From: Pacificispira spongiicola
GTDB lineage: Bacteria; Pseudomonadota; Alphaproteobacteria; UBA8366; Aestuariispiraceae
Assembly (NCBI RefSeq): GCF_012926505.1
Contig: NZ_JABBNT010000005.1
Coordinates: 434,001 to 498,000 of the forward strand
Direction of reading: 5' to 3'
DNA length: 64,000 bases
Position numbers and translations under genes: made by a program
Part shown: piece by piece, positions 44,361 to 54,733 of the stretch
Layout: each line of letters starts with the position of its first letter
Numbering within the stretch: position 1 is the first letter of the stretch
Notes under the pieces: model-generated
What the model was told of the DNA's origin: nothing
Database searches by the model: none
Seen by the model: the letters and a program-made list of their open reading frames with translations, nothing else

Positions 44361-44783
44361 CTATTGCGCATCCGCCGGCTGCTCGCCCTCTTCCGGCAAA
44401 CCGCGATCGACGCAATCCAGGACCCAGACGTCATAGACCGCGTGTTCCACCGCGTTCAGACCGGGGCTGGACGCAAACATCCAGCCGGTGAATAGAACCT
44501 TTTGATCCTGACCCGGCCGCAATTCGTCAATTTCCACGAAGGCGGCGGCTTCCGGCTTTTCTTCCGGCGGCGTCTTGTCGCAATGGCGCACACGGATGCG
44601 CAGCGCCCCGAAATCGATCGGCTGATCGATCGCGACTTCGAAGGTCGAAACCTGTGCCGTCACCTTGTCCAGGCCTTGCAGCACCGCCGTGTTCTTCGGC
44701 TCCGCCCAAGCGGGAGAAACCGTCGTGAGCGTCAGCGCCAGGGCGGCGGTCAGGGGAAGCGTCAGGGGAATCAGTCGTTTCAT
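44361..44783 (-). CDS. DUF2155 domain protein
   Basis: The ATG at 44783 (MKRLIPLTLPLTAALALTLT) opens a signal peptide ending ...SPAWA, so the 140-residue product is exported. The rest matches the alphaproteobacterial DUF2155 family: VLQGLDKVTAQVSTFEVAID, a conserved Cys in RVRHCDKTPPEE, FTGWMFASSPGLNAVEHAVYDVWVLDC. Function unknown; synteny with NDUFA12 and mlaD genes is typical of the class. Its ATG overlaps the methyltransferase stop (ATGA). Confidence 0.85.
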   Translation of the reverse strand: MKRLIPLTLPLTAALALTLTTVSPAWAEPKNTAVLQGLDKVTAQVSTFEVAIDQPIDFGALRIRVRHCDKTPPEEKPEAAAFVEIDELRPGQDQKVLFTGWMFASSPGLNAVEHAVYDVWVLDCVDRGLPEEGEQPADAQ

Positions 44784-45535
44784 GCCAACACCGCCGAAAA
44801 TCTTAGCCGGACGTAATCCGCGATCCAGACACCGTCCGGATCCGTCAGGACCGGGCGCAGGGACGCGCGCAAGGCCGTTACCGTTCCTTCCCGGATTGTC
44901 GGGTCCAGCCGGTTCAGGAAACTTTCGCCGAAGGTCGCGAGCCAGCCGCCGACATCGCCGGGCAACGGCGTGGGCCGCTCGATCAATTCGATGGACCGCA
45001 CATTGAAACCGGCAGCTTCCAGACGCGCGCGATAGTCTTCCACCGTCGGGAAATACCAGGGATCGGCCGCGTCCGGGTCGACACCATGCACCGCCACGGC
45101 CGTGCGCAGCGCGGTGCGCAAGGTTTGCACATTTCCGGCCCCACCGAATTCCCCGACGAAACGACCGCCGGGTTTCAAGGCTTTCGCCACACCCGAAATC
45201 ACCGCATCGGGCTTCTTCATCCAATGCAGGGCGGCGTTGCTGAAAACGGCGTCGAATTCCCCCTCGAACGTCAAGGCCTGCCCATCCATGACATGGGCGT
45301 CCAGGCCGTCTTCCCGTGCCTTGCGGATTTGATCGACGCTGGCGTCACAGCCGGTGACGACACAGCCCATCGCCGCCAGCTTCGCGGTCAACGCCCCATC
45401 GCCGCAGCCAAGGTCGAGAATCCGTTCCCCCCGTTGCGGGGCCAGCAGTTCGACCACCGGCATGCCCAGTTCCGCCACGAAACCGGCGTTTTGCCGGTAA
45501 CGATCCGGGTCCCAGTGTTGATTGGCGATTGTCAT
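44780..45535 (-). CDS. Class I SAM-dependent methyltransferase
   Basis: A 251-residue methyltransferase with the SAM loop ILDLGCGDGALTAKLAAMG at residues 40-58, the acidic residue in VTGCDAS, and FDAVFSNAALHWMKKPDAVI as motif post-I. It resembles trans-aconitate 2-methyltransferase and generic ubiquinone/arsenite-type enzymes; the substrate is not known. It starts 24 bases after the mlaD gene and overlaps DUF2155. Confidence 0.85.
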   Translation of the reverse strand: MTIANQHWDPDRYRQNAGFVAELGMPVVELLAPQRGERILDLGCGDGALTAKLAAMGCVVTGCDASVDQIRKAREDGLDAHVMDGQALTFEGEFDAVFSNAALHWMKKPDAVISGVAKALKPGGRFVGEFGGAGNVQTLRTALRTAVAVHGVDPDAADPWYFPTVEDYRARLEAAGFNVRSIELIERPTPLPGDVGGWLATFGESFLNRLDPTIREGTVTALRASLRPVLTDPDGVWIADYVRLRFSAVLA

Positions 45536-45559
45536 AAGTTGGCTGTCACAGGTTGCGGA

Positions 45560-46009
45560 TCATTCATCCGCGATCAGGAAAATGGCGCGGCCCAGCAAAT
45601 CTTCCAACGCCACCGCGTCGCGGGTGTCGGTGATTTCCGCGCCGTCTTCCAGCATCGCATCGTCCTTGCCTGGAACCAGATTGACGAACCGCCCGCCCAA
45701 CAGCCCGTCGCTCGCAATCTGGGCCGAACTGTCGGTCGGTAGTTTCACGCCGTCCTCGATCGACAACTTGACCACGGCTTCGAACAGTTCCGGGTCGATA
45801 TATTGATCCGTCACGGTCCCGACCTTCACGCCGCCGACACGAACGTCCGATCCCAAGGTCAGACCATCCACAGCGGTGAAATGACCGACCAGCGTGTACC
45901 CACTGTCCCGTCCCGCCAGGTCGGTCGCCCGATAGGCCAATGACAGGAACAACGCCGCCACCGCCAAAACGACGGCACCCATGATGGTTTCGATCACGCT
46001 GCGCTGCAT
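45560..46009 (-). CDS. mlaD: MlaD-type MCE protein
   Basis: A 149-residue inner-membrane-anchored protein: one N-terminal helix (VIETIMGAVVLAVAALFLSLAY) followed by a single MCE domain (GYTLVGHFTAVDGLTLGSDVRVGGVKVGTV ... key residues F, G, G and V-G-x-V). MlaD forms a hexameric ring that shuttles phospholipids between the membranes, with MlaE/F partners not seen here. It follows a second, related MCE gene by 12 bases. Confidence 0.9.
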   Translation of the reverse strand: MQRSVIETIMGAVVLAVAALFLSLAYRATDLAGRDSGYTLVGHFTAVDGLTLGSDVRVGGVKVGTVTDQYIDPELFEAVVKLSIEDGVKLPTDSSAQIASDGLLGGRFVNLVPGKDDAMLEDGAEITDTRDAVALEDLLGRAIFLIADE

Positions 46010-46021
46010 TCCCAGGACCCT

Positions 46022-46501
46022 TTATTGTTCCGGCGTAATGCCGCGCCGGGCTTCGGCCATTTGAATGATCTTCTCGAACAATTCCACGAAATCGACGGAT
46101 CCGCGGACATAATCGAAGAAACTATCCGGCGCCAAAGTCTCCAAATCCCCACCCGGCGATACGCGGATATATTTGCCGCCCGCCAAACCGTTGCTGAAGA
46201 TCGACGCCTCGCTATCGATCGGGATTTTTTGATCTTCAGCGATCGTCATTTCGACGATGGCTTGATTCGTGTCTTTCTTGAGCGTCAGGCTGCGTACCGA
46301 TCCAATCGGAATCCCGGCCAACAGAACCGGGCTGCCCGGCGTCAGGCCGGTGGCCGATTCGAACAGCGCGAACAGGCGATAGCCGTTGCTGTCATGCTTT
46401 TCCGGATTGTGGCGATAGCCCCAGGCGAAAAAAACCGCGAGGGCGACGACCGTCGCCGCCCCGATTAGAATCTGTCGTGTTTCCTTCGACGCTGGTCGCA
46501 T
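46022..46501 (-). CDS. Second MCE-domain protein
   Basis: A 159-residue paralogue with an N-terminal helix (ILIGAATVVALAVFFAWGY) and one MCE domain (LFALFESATGLTPGSPVLLAGIPIG). The C-terminal 35 residues (FDYVRGSVDFVELFEKIIQMAEARR) form an extra helix not present in the neighbouring MlaD, which could plug or extend the ring. Adjacent tandem MCE genes suggest mixed rings or a duplication with altered function. It starts 33 bases after the NDUFA12 gene. Confidence 0.85.
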   Translation of the reverse strand: MRPASKETRQILIGAATVVALAVFFAWGYRHNPEKHDSNGYRLFALFESATGLTPGSPVLLAGIPIGSVRSLTLKKDTNQAIVEMTIAEDQKIPIDSEASIFSNGLAGGKYIRVSPGGDLETLAPDSFFDYVRGSVDFVELFEKIIQMAEARRGITPEQ

Positions 46502-46534
46502 GAAATCCCCGATAGGATATACGCCGTGTGACCG

Positions 46535-46897
46535 TTATTCCGGCGTCCAGGCCTGATAGTCGCCCGTTGCCGCCGCACGATGACCGCCCGCCAGCGTATG
46601 TCCCGGCGGACGATACGCTTCGGCACTGCCCGTCGTATTCGCCAAATGGTCCCGTTCCCAGGCATATTTTTGGCGATTTCCGGGCGCGGGAAACGCATCC
46701 ATCGTGTAATGCAGCCAGGCATGATGTTCCGGCGGCACCCGCGACGCTTCGTCCTGACCGCCCTTGTAGATGACCCAGCGCCGACGGCGTTGCCCCGGCG
46801 TGGCCTTCCGATCCTGGTAATAAACATTGCCCAGCGCGTCTTCGCCGACACGCTCGCCGCGCAACCAGGTAATCACCCGGGTAATCGCATTCGCCAT
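46535..46897 (-). CDS. NDUFA12 homologue (respiratory complex I accessory subunit)
   Basis: A 120-residue protein of the NDUFA12/B17.2 family: GNVYYQDRKATPGQRRRRWVIYKGG, followed by SRVPPEHHAWLHYTMDAFP and a proline-rich tail. It is one of the few supernumerary complex I subunits found in alphaproteobacteria, where it helps join the peripheral arm to the membrane arm. The nuo operon is elsewhere. It heads the operon with the MCE, methyltransferase and DUF2155 genes. Confidence 0.93.
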   Translation of the reverse strand: MANAITRVITWLRGERVGEDALGNVYYQDRKATPGQRRRRWVIYKGGQDEASRVPPEHHAWLHYTMDAFPAPGNRQKYAWERDHLANTTGSAEAYRPPGHTLAGGHRAAATGDYQAWTPE

Positions 46898-47017
46898 GGA
46901 TAAATCCCGTCAAGACATACGGTTGATCAGATCGCGGCGACTATGACAAAGCCGCCCCGGTTCGTCCAGCCTGGGGATGCGGCGGAGAGACGAAAACAAC
47001 GAGAACAACGCTTGACC

Positions 47018-49459
47018 TCAAAGACGCGCCTTTTCGCTAGCTCGGTCATACAGGCTGTCATGAACCACCGTGGCGGCACGCATCTCATTGTGTATCAACA
47101 CGTGAAGCTTCGTGCCTTCGACCGCCGCCTCGGGCGATACGAGGGCCATCGCGATGTCATGTCCGAAGTGATAGGAGTAACCGCCCGACGTGACGCGGCC
47201 GACCAACGTACCGTCCCGATAGACACCCTCGTCCGCCACCACTGAGGTATCGGCAGCCGGAAGCGTCAGCGTGACTAGCACGCGCCGCAACCCTGCCTTC
47301 TTTTGCGCCACGAGCGCCGAACGCCCGGTGAATTCGCCCTTATCAAGCCTCACGAAGCGGTCCAGGCCCGCCTCGAGGGGCGTGATATCCTGGGCCAGTT
47401 CGGTGTGGATCGCCCGGTACGATTTCTCCAGGCGCATGGAGTCCAGGGCTTTCAGCCCCACCGGCACCAGCCCGTGCGCCGCACCCGCTTTGAGCAGGGT
47501 GTCGACCAAGTGTCGATTATACGCAACCGGATGGTGCAGTTCCCATCCGAGTTCCCCGGTGTAACTGACGCGGAGCAAGTGAACGTCGCGCGCATAGCCG
47601 ACCTCGCCCCTCTGCGCAGAAAGCCAGGGAAAGGCCTCATTCGACAAATCATTGTCCGTCAGCGGTTGAAGAATGTCGCGCGATTTTGGGCCGGCGATGG
47701 CGATAACGCCCAATTGATCGGATATGTTTTCGAGCGTCACGCTGCCATCCTTGGGCAGGATGCGCGACAGGCGATCGAAATTGTAAACTTCTCCGCTCGG
47801 CGTACTGACAAGGTAGAAGTCGTTATCGGCATATCGGACGATGGTATATTCCGCGTCTATCCCGCCATTGCCGTTGCAGGCAACGCTCAGCCCGATGCGA
47901 CCGACCGACGGCAGTTTGTTCGCCATAATACCGTCGAGCCAATCCGCCGCGCCGGGTCCGCGCACCCGGAACTTGGTCATCGGCGACATCTCGATCAGGC
48001 CCGCCGCGTTCCGCGTGGTTCGGACTTCGGCCTCGACATACTTCATATGCTCGGTTTTACGATAACTGAATTCCGGCACGGCCAATTCCGGCGAGGGTGC
48101 GTACCAGCTGGGTAATTCGTAACCGTTGAGTACCGTCCAAACCGCCCCTCTCGCCGTCAACAGATCGTACGATCCAACCGTCTTTTGAGGGCGCGCACCG
48201 GGATAGACTTCGCCAGGGACGCGCGCATGCATATGGTTCCCCCAAGTCTCCCGAACCTTGTCGGCCGTCCACCGCTTTGTCACGTAATTGCCGAAACGCC
48301 GGGGGTCGAGGGCCGACATGTCGATGCCGGGATCACCGTTCAGAATCCAACGGCTCAAGCGTTCCCCCATGGTGCCGCCCCAAAGGATGCCGCCAGGAAC
48401 GCCCTCCGCAAGCCAGAGCCCGTCGCGGCCCGGCGCCGGGCCGCACAAGGGCAATTCGTCCGGCGTCATCTGGAACGGCCCACGGGTATTCGCCTTGATG
48501 CCGACCTCTCCCAGCGCGGGCACGCGCTCAATGGCGCGCTCCCACTGCCCTTCGACGGCGTCGAAATCCTCCGGCAGCAGATCGGCGCCGAAATCCTTGG
48601 GAACCCCGTCGACGGCAAACAGTTTCAAGTCCTTCTCGAACTCGTAGGGGCCGAATTGAAACGCGCCGACATCCTCGCGCAGATAGGCGCCGTAGTCCTC
48701 GTCCCGCAGGATCGGAAATTCCGGCAAGCCCGCGGCCTTTCGCTCCTTGAGGTCGGGGATGACCTCGGTGGTCCAATATTGATGAACGATCGGAATGCAG
48801 GGCAGGTCGAGCCCGACACGTTTCGCATTCTCCCGGGCATAGTTCCCGGTCGCAAACACAAGGTGTTCGCAGGTGATCTCCCCCTCGGAGGTGATGACCT
48901 TCCAACCTCCGTCGGACAGTTGTTCATAGGCCCGCGCTTCGGTGTTCTGATAGATTTTCGCGCCCTTGTCCCGCGCGAGCCGGGCCAGTCCCTGCGTTAT
49001 GTCGGCCGGATTGATGTAACCGTCTTCAGGGTGAAAGATACCGCCGAAAATCGTGTCGCTCGGCGAGAGATACGGGTGCTTTTCCTGCACCTCTTCCGGC
49101 GTCAGCAAGACCGCAGGCACCCCAGCCGCTTCGGCGATCCCGATATAGCTCTGGAATTCGTCCCAGCGTTTCTGAGTGTTGGCCACGCGAAGCTGTCCAA
49201 CCTGTCGCAACCCGCAGGATGAACCCAGCCGCTTTTCGACCTCACCATAGATTCGGATCGTCTCCATCGTCATCTGGCTGATGACGTTGGACCGGACAAA
49301 CGTCACGAGGAGTCCGGCTGCGTGCCATGTCGATCCCGCCGTAAGCTGGCTGCGTTCGATCAATATCGCGTCACTGCATCCATGTTCGGTCAGACCAAAC
49401 AAGATCGATGCCCCTACGCACCCCCCGCCTACGACGACGACCTTGGCATGTGATTGCAT
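47018..49459 (-). CDS. FAD oxidoreductase fused to a GcvT domain (sarcosine/dimethylglycine dehydrogenase-like)
   Basis: An 813-residue two-part enzyme. Residues 1-420 form a DAO-type FAD domain (VVVVGGGCVGASILFGL, STWHAAGLL); residues about 425-800 form a GcvT aminomethyltransferase/folate domain (KFRVRGPGAADWLDGIM, GPKSRDILQPLT, GELGWELHHP). This layout is that of dimethylglycine and sarcosine dehydrogenases, which pass a one-carbon unit to tetrahydrofolate. The true amine substrate cannot be told. No folate or betaine gene is beside it. Its promoter region is shared with nrdJ. Confidence 0.9.
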   Translation of the reverse strand: MQSHAKVVVVGGGCVGASILFGLTEHGCSDAILIERSQLTAGSTWHAAGLLVTFVRSNVISQMTMETIRIYGEVEKRLGSSCGLRQVGQLRVANTQKRWDEFQSYIGIAEAAGVPAVLLTPEEVQEKHPYLSPSDTIFGGIFHPEDGYINPADITQGLARLARDKGAKIYQNTEARAYEQLSDGGWKVITSEGEITCEHLVFATGNYARENAKRVGLDLPCIPIVHQYWTTEVIPDLKERKAAGLPEFPILRDEDYGAYLREDVGAFQFGPYEFEKDLKLFAVDGVPKDFGADLLPEDFDAVEGQWERAIERVPALGEVGIKANTRGPFQMTPDELPLCGPAPGRDGLWLAEGVPGGILWGGTMGERLSRWILNGDPGIDMSALDPRRFGNYVTKRWTADKVRETWGNHMHARVPGEVYPGARPQKTVGSYDLLTARGAVWTVLNGYELPSWYAPSPELAVPEFSYRKTEHMKYVEAEVRTTRNAAGLIEMSPMTKFRVRGPGAADWLDGIMANKLPSVGRIGLSVACNGNGGIDAEYTIVRYADNDFYLVSTPSGEVYNFDRLSRILPKDGSVTLENISDQLGVIAIAGPKSRDILQPLTDNDLSNEAFPWLSAQRGEVGYARDVHLLRVSYTGELGWELHHPVAYNRHLVDTLLKAGAAHGLVPVGLKALDSMRLEKSYRAIHTELAQDITPLEAGLDRFVRLDKGEFTGRSALVAQKKAGLRRVLVTLTLPAADTSVVADEGVYRDGTLVGRVTSGGYSYHFGHDIAMALVSPEAAVEGTKLHVLIHNEMRAATVVHDSLYDRASEKARL

Positions 49460-49809
49460 GTAACCAGCACCTTGCAGATTTTAAAGTGAACTATCGGAAC
49501 GACGACGGCCTAACTCCCGCATCCAAAACCGCCTTCAACCATCAACCTACGGCAACGTTTCGATGCTTTCCACGGCAAAGCCCGGGAATCAAGGGGAAGC
49601 ACCGAGTCTCTCAAAAATCAAGATATCGAAATATGTAAAATGCGAGACACTAGTTCTTGTGTCTGACTATGGATGGTGTACTCTGGTGTTAGTTTCACAA
49701 GATGTTGCGCGCCGAACGGCGAAAAGTCTGATTCCGAGCCTATAATCGGGTGGGAACGGTGCGCGCGATCTGGCGATCACGTGAGAAATCCAAGGGGGTC
49801 ATCGGTAGT
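49460..49809. other. Intergenic region between the FAD-GcvT gene and nrdJ
   Basis: A 350-bp divergent promoter region. Apart from the NrdR-like box at 49647-49662 no gene or strong structure is apparent. The ribosome site for nrdJ (AAGGGGG) lies about 11 bases before the ATG. Confidence 0.6.
49647..49662. promoter_or_regulatory. NrdR-box-like palindrome upstream of nrdJ
   Basis: ACACTAGTTCTTGTGT has perfect ACAC/GTGT arms and agrees with the NrdR consensus at about 12 of 16 positions. It lies 148 bases before the nrdJ start. A clear second box at 31-bp spacing was not found, which weakens the call. Confidence 0.5.
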
Positions 49810-52800
49810 ATGCGGATCGAACGGCGTTTCACGAAAAAGAACGAGTCGCCCTATGCGGCCATTGAGTTCCGCAAGACGGATTCGGAAATCCGCAATCCGG
49901 ACGGAACCGTCGTCTTTCAGCTGAAAGACATCGAAATCCCCTCGCAATACAGCCAGGTCGCGGGCGACGTCATCGCCCAGAAATATTTCCGCAAGGCGGG
50001 CGTCCCGGCGGCAACCAAGCCGGTGAAGGAAAAGGACGTTCCGGAATTTCTGTGGCGTCAGATCCCCGACGAGGCGGCGCTGGAGAAACTGCCCAAGGAA
50101 GAACGCTTCGGCAGCGAAACCAAGGCGGTGCAGGTTTTCGACCGATTGGCCGGAACTTGGGCCTATTGGGGCTGGAAGGGCGGCTATTTCGACAGCACCG
50201 ACGATGCCCAGGCCTATTTCGATGAAATGCGCTACATGCTGGCCAAGCAGATGGCCGCGCCGAACAGCCCGCAATGGTTCAATACCGGCCTGCATTGGGC
50301 CTATGGTATCGACGGTCCGGGCCAGGGCCATCACTATGTCGACTACAAGACCGGCAAGCTGACCAAATCCAAATCCGCTTATGAACATCCGCAGCCGCAT
50401 GCCTGCTTCATCCAGTCCGTCGACGACGATCTCGTCAACGAAAACGGCATCATGGACCTTTGGGTGCGGGAGGCCCGCCTGTTCAAATACGGCAGCGGCA
50501 CGGGCACCAATTTCTCCCGTATCCGGGGCGAGAAAGAGCCGCTGTCCGGCGGCGGGCGGTCCTCCGGCCTGATGAGCTTCCTGAAAATCGGCGACAAGGC
50601 GGCGGGCGCGATCAAGTCCGGCGGGACGACGCGCCGCGCGGCGAAGATGGTCGTGGTCGATATCGATCACCCCGATATCGAAACCTTCATCGATTGGAAG
50701 GTGTTGGAGGAACAGAAGGTCGCGGCGCTGGTCACCGGGTCCAAGCTGCACGCCAAACATCTGAACGCCATTATGCAGGCCTGCCACGAGGCGAGTGCCG
50801 ATCTTGGCGACGATGCATATAGCCCGCTGAAAAACAGTGCGTTGAAAGCGGAAATACGCGCCGCGCGCCGTGTGCGCATTCCGGAAAACTATGTCCAGCG
50901 CGTGATCCAGTTCGCGCGGCAGGGCTATACCGAAATCGAATTCCCGACCTATGACACGGATTGGGACTCGGATGCGTACAACACCGTTTCCGGCCAGAAC
51001 GCCAACAACACGGTGCGCGTGACCGACGACTTCCTGCGCGCCGTTGAAACCGGCAAGGATTGGCATCTTCGCAATCGTTTGGACGGTTCAGTCGCTCAGA
51101 CCGTGAACGCCGCCGATCTGTGGGAAAAGGTCGGCGTCGCCGCCTGGGCCAGCGCCGATCCGGGCATCCAGTACGATACGACGATCAACGACTGGCACAC
51201 CTGCCCGGCATCCGGTCGCATCAACGCGTCCAATCCATGCTCCGAATACATGTTCCTGGACGACACGGCGTGCAATCTGGCCTCGCTGAACCTGATGCAG
51301 TTCCGCAGCAAGGACCGGAAGTTCGACATAGACGGGTTCAGCCACGCTGTCCGACTGTGGACCGTGACGCTGGAAATCGCCGTTCTGATGGCGCAGTTCC
51401 CGTCCAAGGCCATTGCCGAACTGTCCTACAAATACCGGACCCTGGGTCTGGGCTACGCCAATATCGGCGGTCTGCTGATGGCCAACGGCCTGTCCTATGA
51501 CAGCGACGAGGGCCGCGCGCTTTGCGGTGCGATCACAGCGCTGATGACCGGGGTCGCCTATGAAACCTCCGCTGAGATGGCGGCGGAACTGGGCCCGTTC
51601 CCGGGCTATGCCCAGAACGCCGACGCCATGTTGCGCGTCATGCGCAATCACCGCATCGCCGCCCATGGCTGGGCCGACGGCTACCAGGACCTTGCCGTCA
51701 CGCCGGTGCCGCTGGACGTGCCGAACTGCCCGGACTCGCGGATCGCCGTCGCGGCGGGCGAGGCCTGGGACCGCGCCGTGAAGGCCGGGGAAGCACATGG
51801 CTACCGCAACGCGCAGGCGACCGTCATCGCGCCGACCGGCACGATCGGGCTGGTCATGGACTGCGACACGACCGGGATCGAGCCGGACTTCGCCCTGGTG
51901 AAGTTCAAGAAGCTCGCCGGCGGGGGGTATTTCAAGATCATCAACCGCACGGTGCCGGAGGCGTTGCGCGTCCTCGGCTACGGTGAGCGGGAGATTATCG
52001 AGATCGAACGCTACGCCGTCGGTCACGGGTCCCTGTCCGGCGCGCCGGGCATCAACCACGAGACGCTGACGGAAAAAGGCTTCGGTCCCGAAGAGATCGC
52101 CAAGCTGGAAACCGCCGTCGCCAATGCCTTCGACATCAAATTCGCCTTCAACAAATGGACCCTGGGCGAAACCTTCTGCACCGGGGTTCTGGGGATCGAC
52201 GCTGCGTCCCTGGACGATATGAGCTTCGACATGTTGGCCCATCTGGGCTTCAGCAAGGCGGAGATCGAGGCCGCGAACATCTATTGTTCCGGTGCGATGA
52301 CGCTGGAAGGCGCGCCGCATTTGAAGGACGACCATCTGTCGGTCTTCGACTGCGCCAATCCCTGCGGCAAGCTGGGCAAGCGCTACCTGTCGACGGACAG
52401 CCATATCCGCATGATGGCCGCGGCCCAGCCGTTCATCAGTGGGGCGATTTCCAAAACCATCAACATGCCGAATTCGGCGACGGTGGAGGATTGCAAGGCC
52501 GCCTATATGCTCAGTTGGAAGCTGGGCCTGAAGGCGAACGCGCTGTATCGCGACGGGTCGAAACTGTCCCAGCCGCTGGCCGCAGCCGTCCTGGGCGACG
52601 ACGACGTGATCGACGATCTTGCGGAAGGCACGGCGGCCCAGGCCGTCCCGGTCATCGCCGAACGGATCGTCGAACGCATCATCGAAAAGCGCGCGGGCCG
52701 CAAGAAACTGCCGCATCGCCGCAAGGGCTATACCCAGAAGGCCATCGTCGGCGGGCATAAGGTCTATCTGCGCACCGGCGAGTACGAAGACGGCAGCCTC

Positions 52801-53475
52801 GGCGAACTGTTCATCGATATGCACAAGGAAGGCGCCGCTTTCCGCTCGCTGATGAACAACTTCGCCATCGCGGTGTCCATCGGCCTGCAATATGGCGTAC
52901 CGCTGGAAGAATATGTGGAGGCCTATACCTTCACCCGGTTCGAACCGTCCGGCATGGTCGAAGGAAACGAGGCCATCAAGATGGCGACCTCGATCCTCGA
53001 CTATATCTTCCGCGAGGTGGCGATCAGCTATCTCGCGCGCGACGACCTTGCCCATGTGCAGCCGGAAGACATGCTGCCCGACACGATGGGCCGCGGCGAG
53101 ACCCAGGGCGACCTGCCGGAACCGGCAGCCCAGGCAATCGAGGCGATCCAACGCATCACCAGCCGGGGCTTCGTGCGGAAATCCGATTTGGCGGCCTTCA
53201 CCAGCGTGATGAGCCAACCGATGGCATCGACGCCCCACACCGGAACGGGCAGCGTCATGGAACAGATTGTGGAGACCGGTGTGGCGGCAGCCGCCGCCGT
53301 GGCGGTCGACGAGGTGGTGCGTGAGCAAGTGGACGACCGGCTGGGCCGGATCCGCGAAGCGCGCGCCAAGGGATATGAGGGCGATCCCTGCGGTGATTGC
53401 GGGAACATGACCCTCGTGCGGAACGGCACCTGCCTGAAATGCGTCACTTGTGGCGCGACCAGCGGGTGTTCGTAG
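49810..53475 (+). CDS. nrdJ: Ribonucleotide reductase class II, adenosylcobalamin-dependent
   Basis: The 1221-residue enzyme makes deoxyribonucleotides using coenzyme B12, with or without oxygen. Recognisable parts: [10 protein letters not shown] and [21 protein letters not shown] in the catalytic barrel, [22 protein letters not shown], and a C-terminal cysteine ribbon ([18 protein letters not shown]) with the redox pair. Length is normal for the alphaproteobacterial form; no intein. The ATG at 49810 ([20 protein letters not shown]) is the family start. Together with nrdB it lets the cell choose between oxygen-using and oxygen-independent synthesis. Confidence 0.96.
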   Translation: MRIERRFTKKNESPYAAIEFRKTDSEIRNPDGTVVFQLKDIEIPSQYSQVAGDVIAQKYFRKAGVPAATKPVKEKDVPEFLWRQIPDEAALEKLPKEERFGSETKAVQVFDRLAGTWAYWGWKGGYFDSTDDAQAYFDEMRYMLAKQMAAPNSPQWFNTGLHWAYGIDGPGQGHHYVDYKTGKLTKSKSAYEHPQPHACFIQSVDDDLVNENGIMDLWVREARLFKYGSGTGTNFSRIRGEKEPLSGGGRSSGLMSFLKIGDKAAGAIKSGGTTRRAAKMVVVDIDHPDIETFIDWKVLEEQKVAALVTGSKLHAKHLNAIMQACHEASADLGDDAYSPLKNSALKAEIRAARRVRIPENYVQRVIQFARQGYTEIEFPTYDTDWDSDAYNTVSGQNANNTVRVTDDFLRAVETGKDWHLRNRLDGSVAQTVNAADLWEKVGVAAWASADPGIQYDTTINDWHTCPASGRINASNPCSEYMFLDDTACNLASLNLMQFRSKDRKFDIDGFSHAVRLWTVTLEIAVLMAQFPSKAIAELSYKYRTLGLGYANIGGLLMANGLSYDSDEGRALCGAITALMTGVAYETSAEMAAELGPFPGYAQNADAMLRVMRNHRIAAHGWADGYQDLAVTPVPLDVPNCPDSRIAVAAGEAWDRAVKAGEAHGYRNAQATVIAPTGTIGLVMDCDTTGIEPDFALVKFKKLAGGGYFKIINRTVPEALRVLGYGEREIIEIERYAVGHGSLSGAPGINHETLTEKGFGPEEIAKLETAVANAFDIKFAFNKWTLGETFCTGVLGIDAASLDDMSFDMLAHLGFSKAEIEAANIYCSGAMTLEGAPHLKDDHLSVFDCANPCGKLGKRYLSTDSHIRMMAAAQPFISGAISKTINMPNSATVEDCKAAYMLSWKLGLKANALYRDGSKLSQPLAAAVLGDDDVIDDLAEGTAAQAVPVIAERIVERIIEKRAGRKKLPHRRKGYTQKAIVGGHKVYLRTGEYEDGSLGELFIDMHKEGAAFRSLMNNFAIAVSIGLQYGVPLEEYVEAYTFTRFEPSGMVEGNEAIKMATSILDYIFREVAISYLARDDLAHVQPEDMLPDTMGRGETQGDLPEPAAQAIEAIQRITSRGFVRKSDLAAFTSVMSQPMASTPHTGTGSVMEQIVETGVAAAAAVAVDEVVREQVDDRLGRIREARAKGYEGDPCGDCGNMTLVRNGTCLKCVTCGATSGCS

Positions 53476-53549
53476 GGCCCGGCCCTTCCCTTAAGTTTCG
53501 TCGGGCCCCGGCGCGGTTCCCTTCCGCGCCAACGGTGCTCCCTGTGACT

Positions 53550-53581
53550 CGCCCCCGGCAGTACCCGCCGGGGGCGTTTTT
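53550..53581 (+). terminator. Rho-independent terminator of nrdJ
   Basis: CGCCCCCGG (53550-53558) pairs with CCGGGGGCG (53568-53576) around a 9-base loop, followed by five T. Confidence 0.92.
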
Positions 53582-53647
53582 CCGACCGGGCAACGTGACC
53601 AAAGAATCCGCCATAAATTTGTCACGGAAGCGGGTTAAACGACCGTC

Positions 53648-54256
53648 ATGACGATAGATACCTTCCTGTTCGATATCGGCGAAGTCCTCGTGGACTGGAA
53701 CCCCGACCACCTGCTGCGCAAGCTGCTGCCCGACGACGGCGCGATCCGTGCCTTCCGACAGGAAGCGGTGACCCAGCAACGCATCCTGAATATGGATCGC
53801 GGGCAAAGCTGGGACGAACAATGGGCGGAAATAGAAGCCCATGCGCCGCATCATCTCGACACGGCGCGGGAATACGGGATGCGATGGGTCGAAACCATCG
53901 CCGGCCCGGTTCAGGGCAGTGTCGACATCCTGACCGACCTACAGGCGCGCGGCTTCCCGACCTATGCCCTGTCCAATTACGGTGCGGAGAATTTTGAGCG
54001 TACGGTTGCGGTCTATCCCTATCTGGACACGTTCGACGGGCGGGTCGTGTCCGGGTATGAAGGGGTGATCAAACCGGAGCCGGAAATCTATCAGCTGGTC
54101 ATCGACCGTTTCAAAATCGATCCGGCAAGAACGCTGTTCATTGACGACCGTCCGGAAAACACCAAGGCGGCGGAGGCCTTCGGCTTCCAAACCCACATCT
54201 TCACGACACCCGAACGACTGGCCGACCACATCGCGGCGCTCAATCTGGATCGCTGA
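53648..54256 (+). CDS. HAD family phosphatase
   Basis: A 202-residue HAD subfamily IA hydrolase: motif I FLFDIGEVLVDWN with nucleophile D9, motif II in YALSNYGAENF, motif III lysine in IKPEPEIYQL, motif IV FIDDRPENTKAAEAFG. Resembles haloacid dehalogenase/epoxide hydrolase-N-terminal type phosphatases such as YihX (alpha-glucose-1-phosphate phosphatase). Its substrate is not defined. It lies just after the nrdJ terminator and ends 3 bases from the Lrp-type gene. Confidence 0.88.
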   Translation: MTIDTFLFDIGEVLVDWNPDHLLRKLLPDDGAIRAFRQEAVTQQRILNMDRGQSWDEQWAEIEAHAPHHLDTAREYGMRWVETIAGPVQGSVDILTDLQARGFPTYALSNYGAENFERTVAVYPYLDTFDGRVVSGYEGVIKPEPEIYQLVIDRFKIDPARTLFIDDRPENTKAAEAFGFQTHIFTTPERLADHIAALNLDR

Positions 54257-54259
54257 CCG

Positions 54260-54733
54260 CTAAGCGGATTTCGGGCGCGGTACCGGCGGCGGTTTCCGCA
54301 CGACGCGGCGCAGGGCCATATTGCTTTGCAGCCGCGCGACATGCGGCAGCCGCGACAGATGCATTTTGTGGATACGCTCGAAATCGCGCATATCCCGCAC
54401 GACGAGACGCAGCAGATAGTCCGCCTCCCCCGCCATCAGATGGCATTCGACCAGTTCCGGGATATCCACGACCGCCGTCTCAAAGGCGCTCAGCGCGGCT
54501 TCGCTTTGCGCGTTCAACGTGATCTGCACGATAACGCTGCCGTCATATCCCAACCGGTCTTCGTCCAGTAGGGCCGTATACCCCTCTATCAATCCGGACT
54601 CCTCCAACCGCGCCAATCGGCGCTGACCGGTGGAGGCTGACATCGACACTTGCTCCGCCAGTTCGGCCAGGGTCGCTCTGGCGTTTCGCTGCAACGCTTC
54701 CAAAAGGGCGATATCGGTATCATCAAGTTTCAT
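54260..54733 (-). CDS. Lrp/AsnC family transcriptional regulator
   Basis: From the ATG at 54733 (MKLDDTDIALLEALQRNAR) 157 residues; an ATG six codons earlier at 54751 is the alternative. N-terminal HTH (LAELAEQVSMSASTGQRRLARLEE) and C-terminal RAM domain (AVVDIPELVECHLMAGEADYLLRLVV) with the usual amino-acid-binding signature. It is divergent from alanine dehydrogenase across 190 bp, so it probably senses alanine or another amino acid and controls ald, as AldR-type regulators do. Confidence 0.9.
   Translation of the reverse strand: MKLDDTDIALLEALQRNARATLAELAEQVSMSASTGQRRLARLEESGLIEGYTALLDEDRLGYDGSVIVQITLNAQSEAALSAFETAVVDIPELVECHLMAGEADYLLRLVVRDMRDFERIHKMHLSRLPHVARLQSNMALRRVVRKPPPVPRPKSA

Noticed and set aside
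51088-53328. 746-residue open frame antisense to nrdJ
   Set aside because: It mirrors the codon bias of nrdJ on the opposite strand, is rich in His, Arg, Gln and Gly without any motif, and nrdJ is certain. The same applies to long antisense frames at 41094-43037, 28134-29726, 7145-8845, 34434-35735 and 3228-4253.
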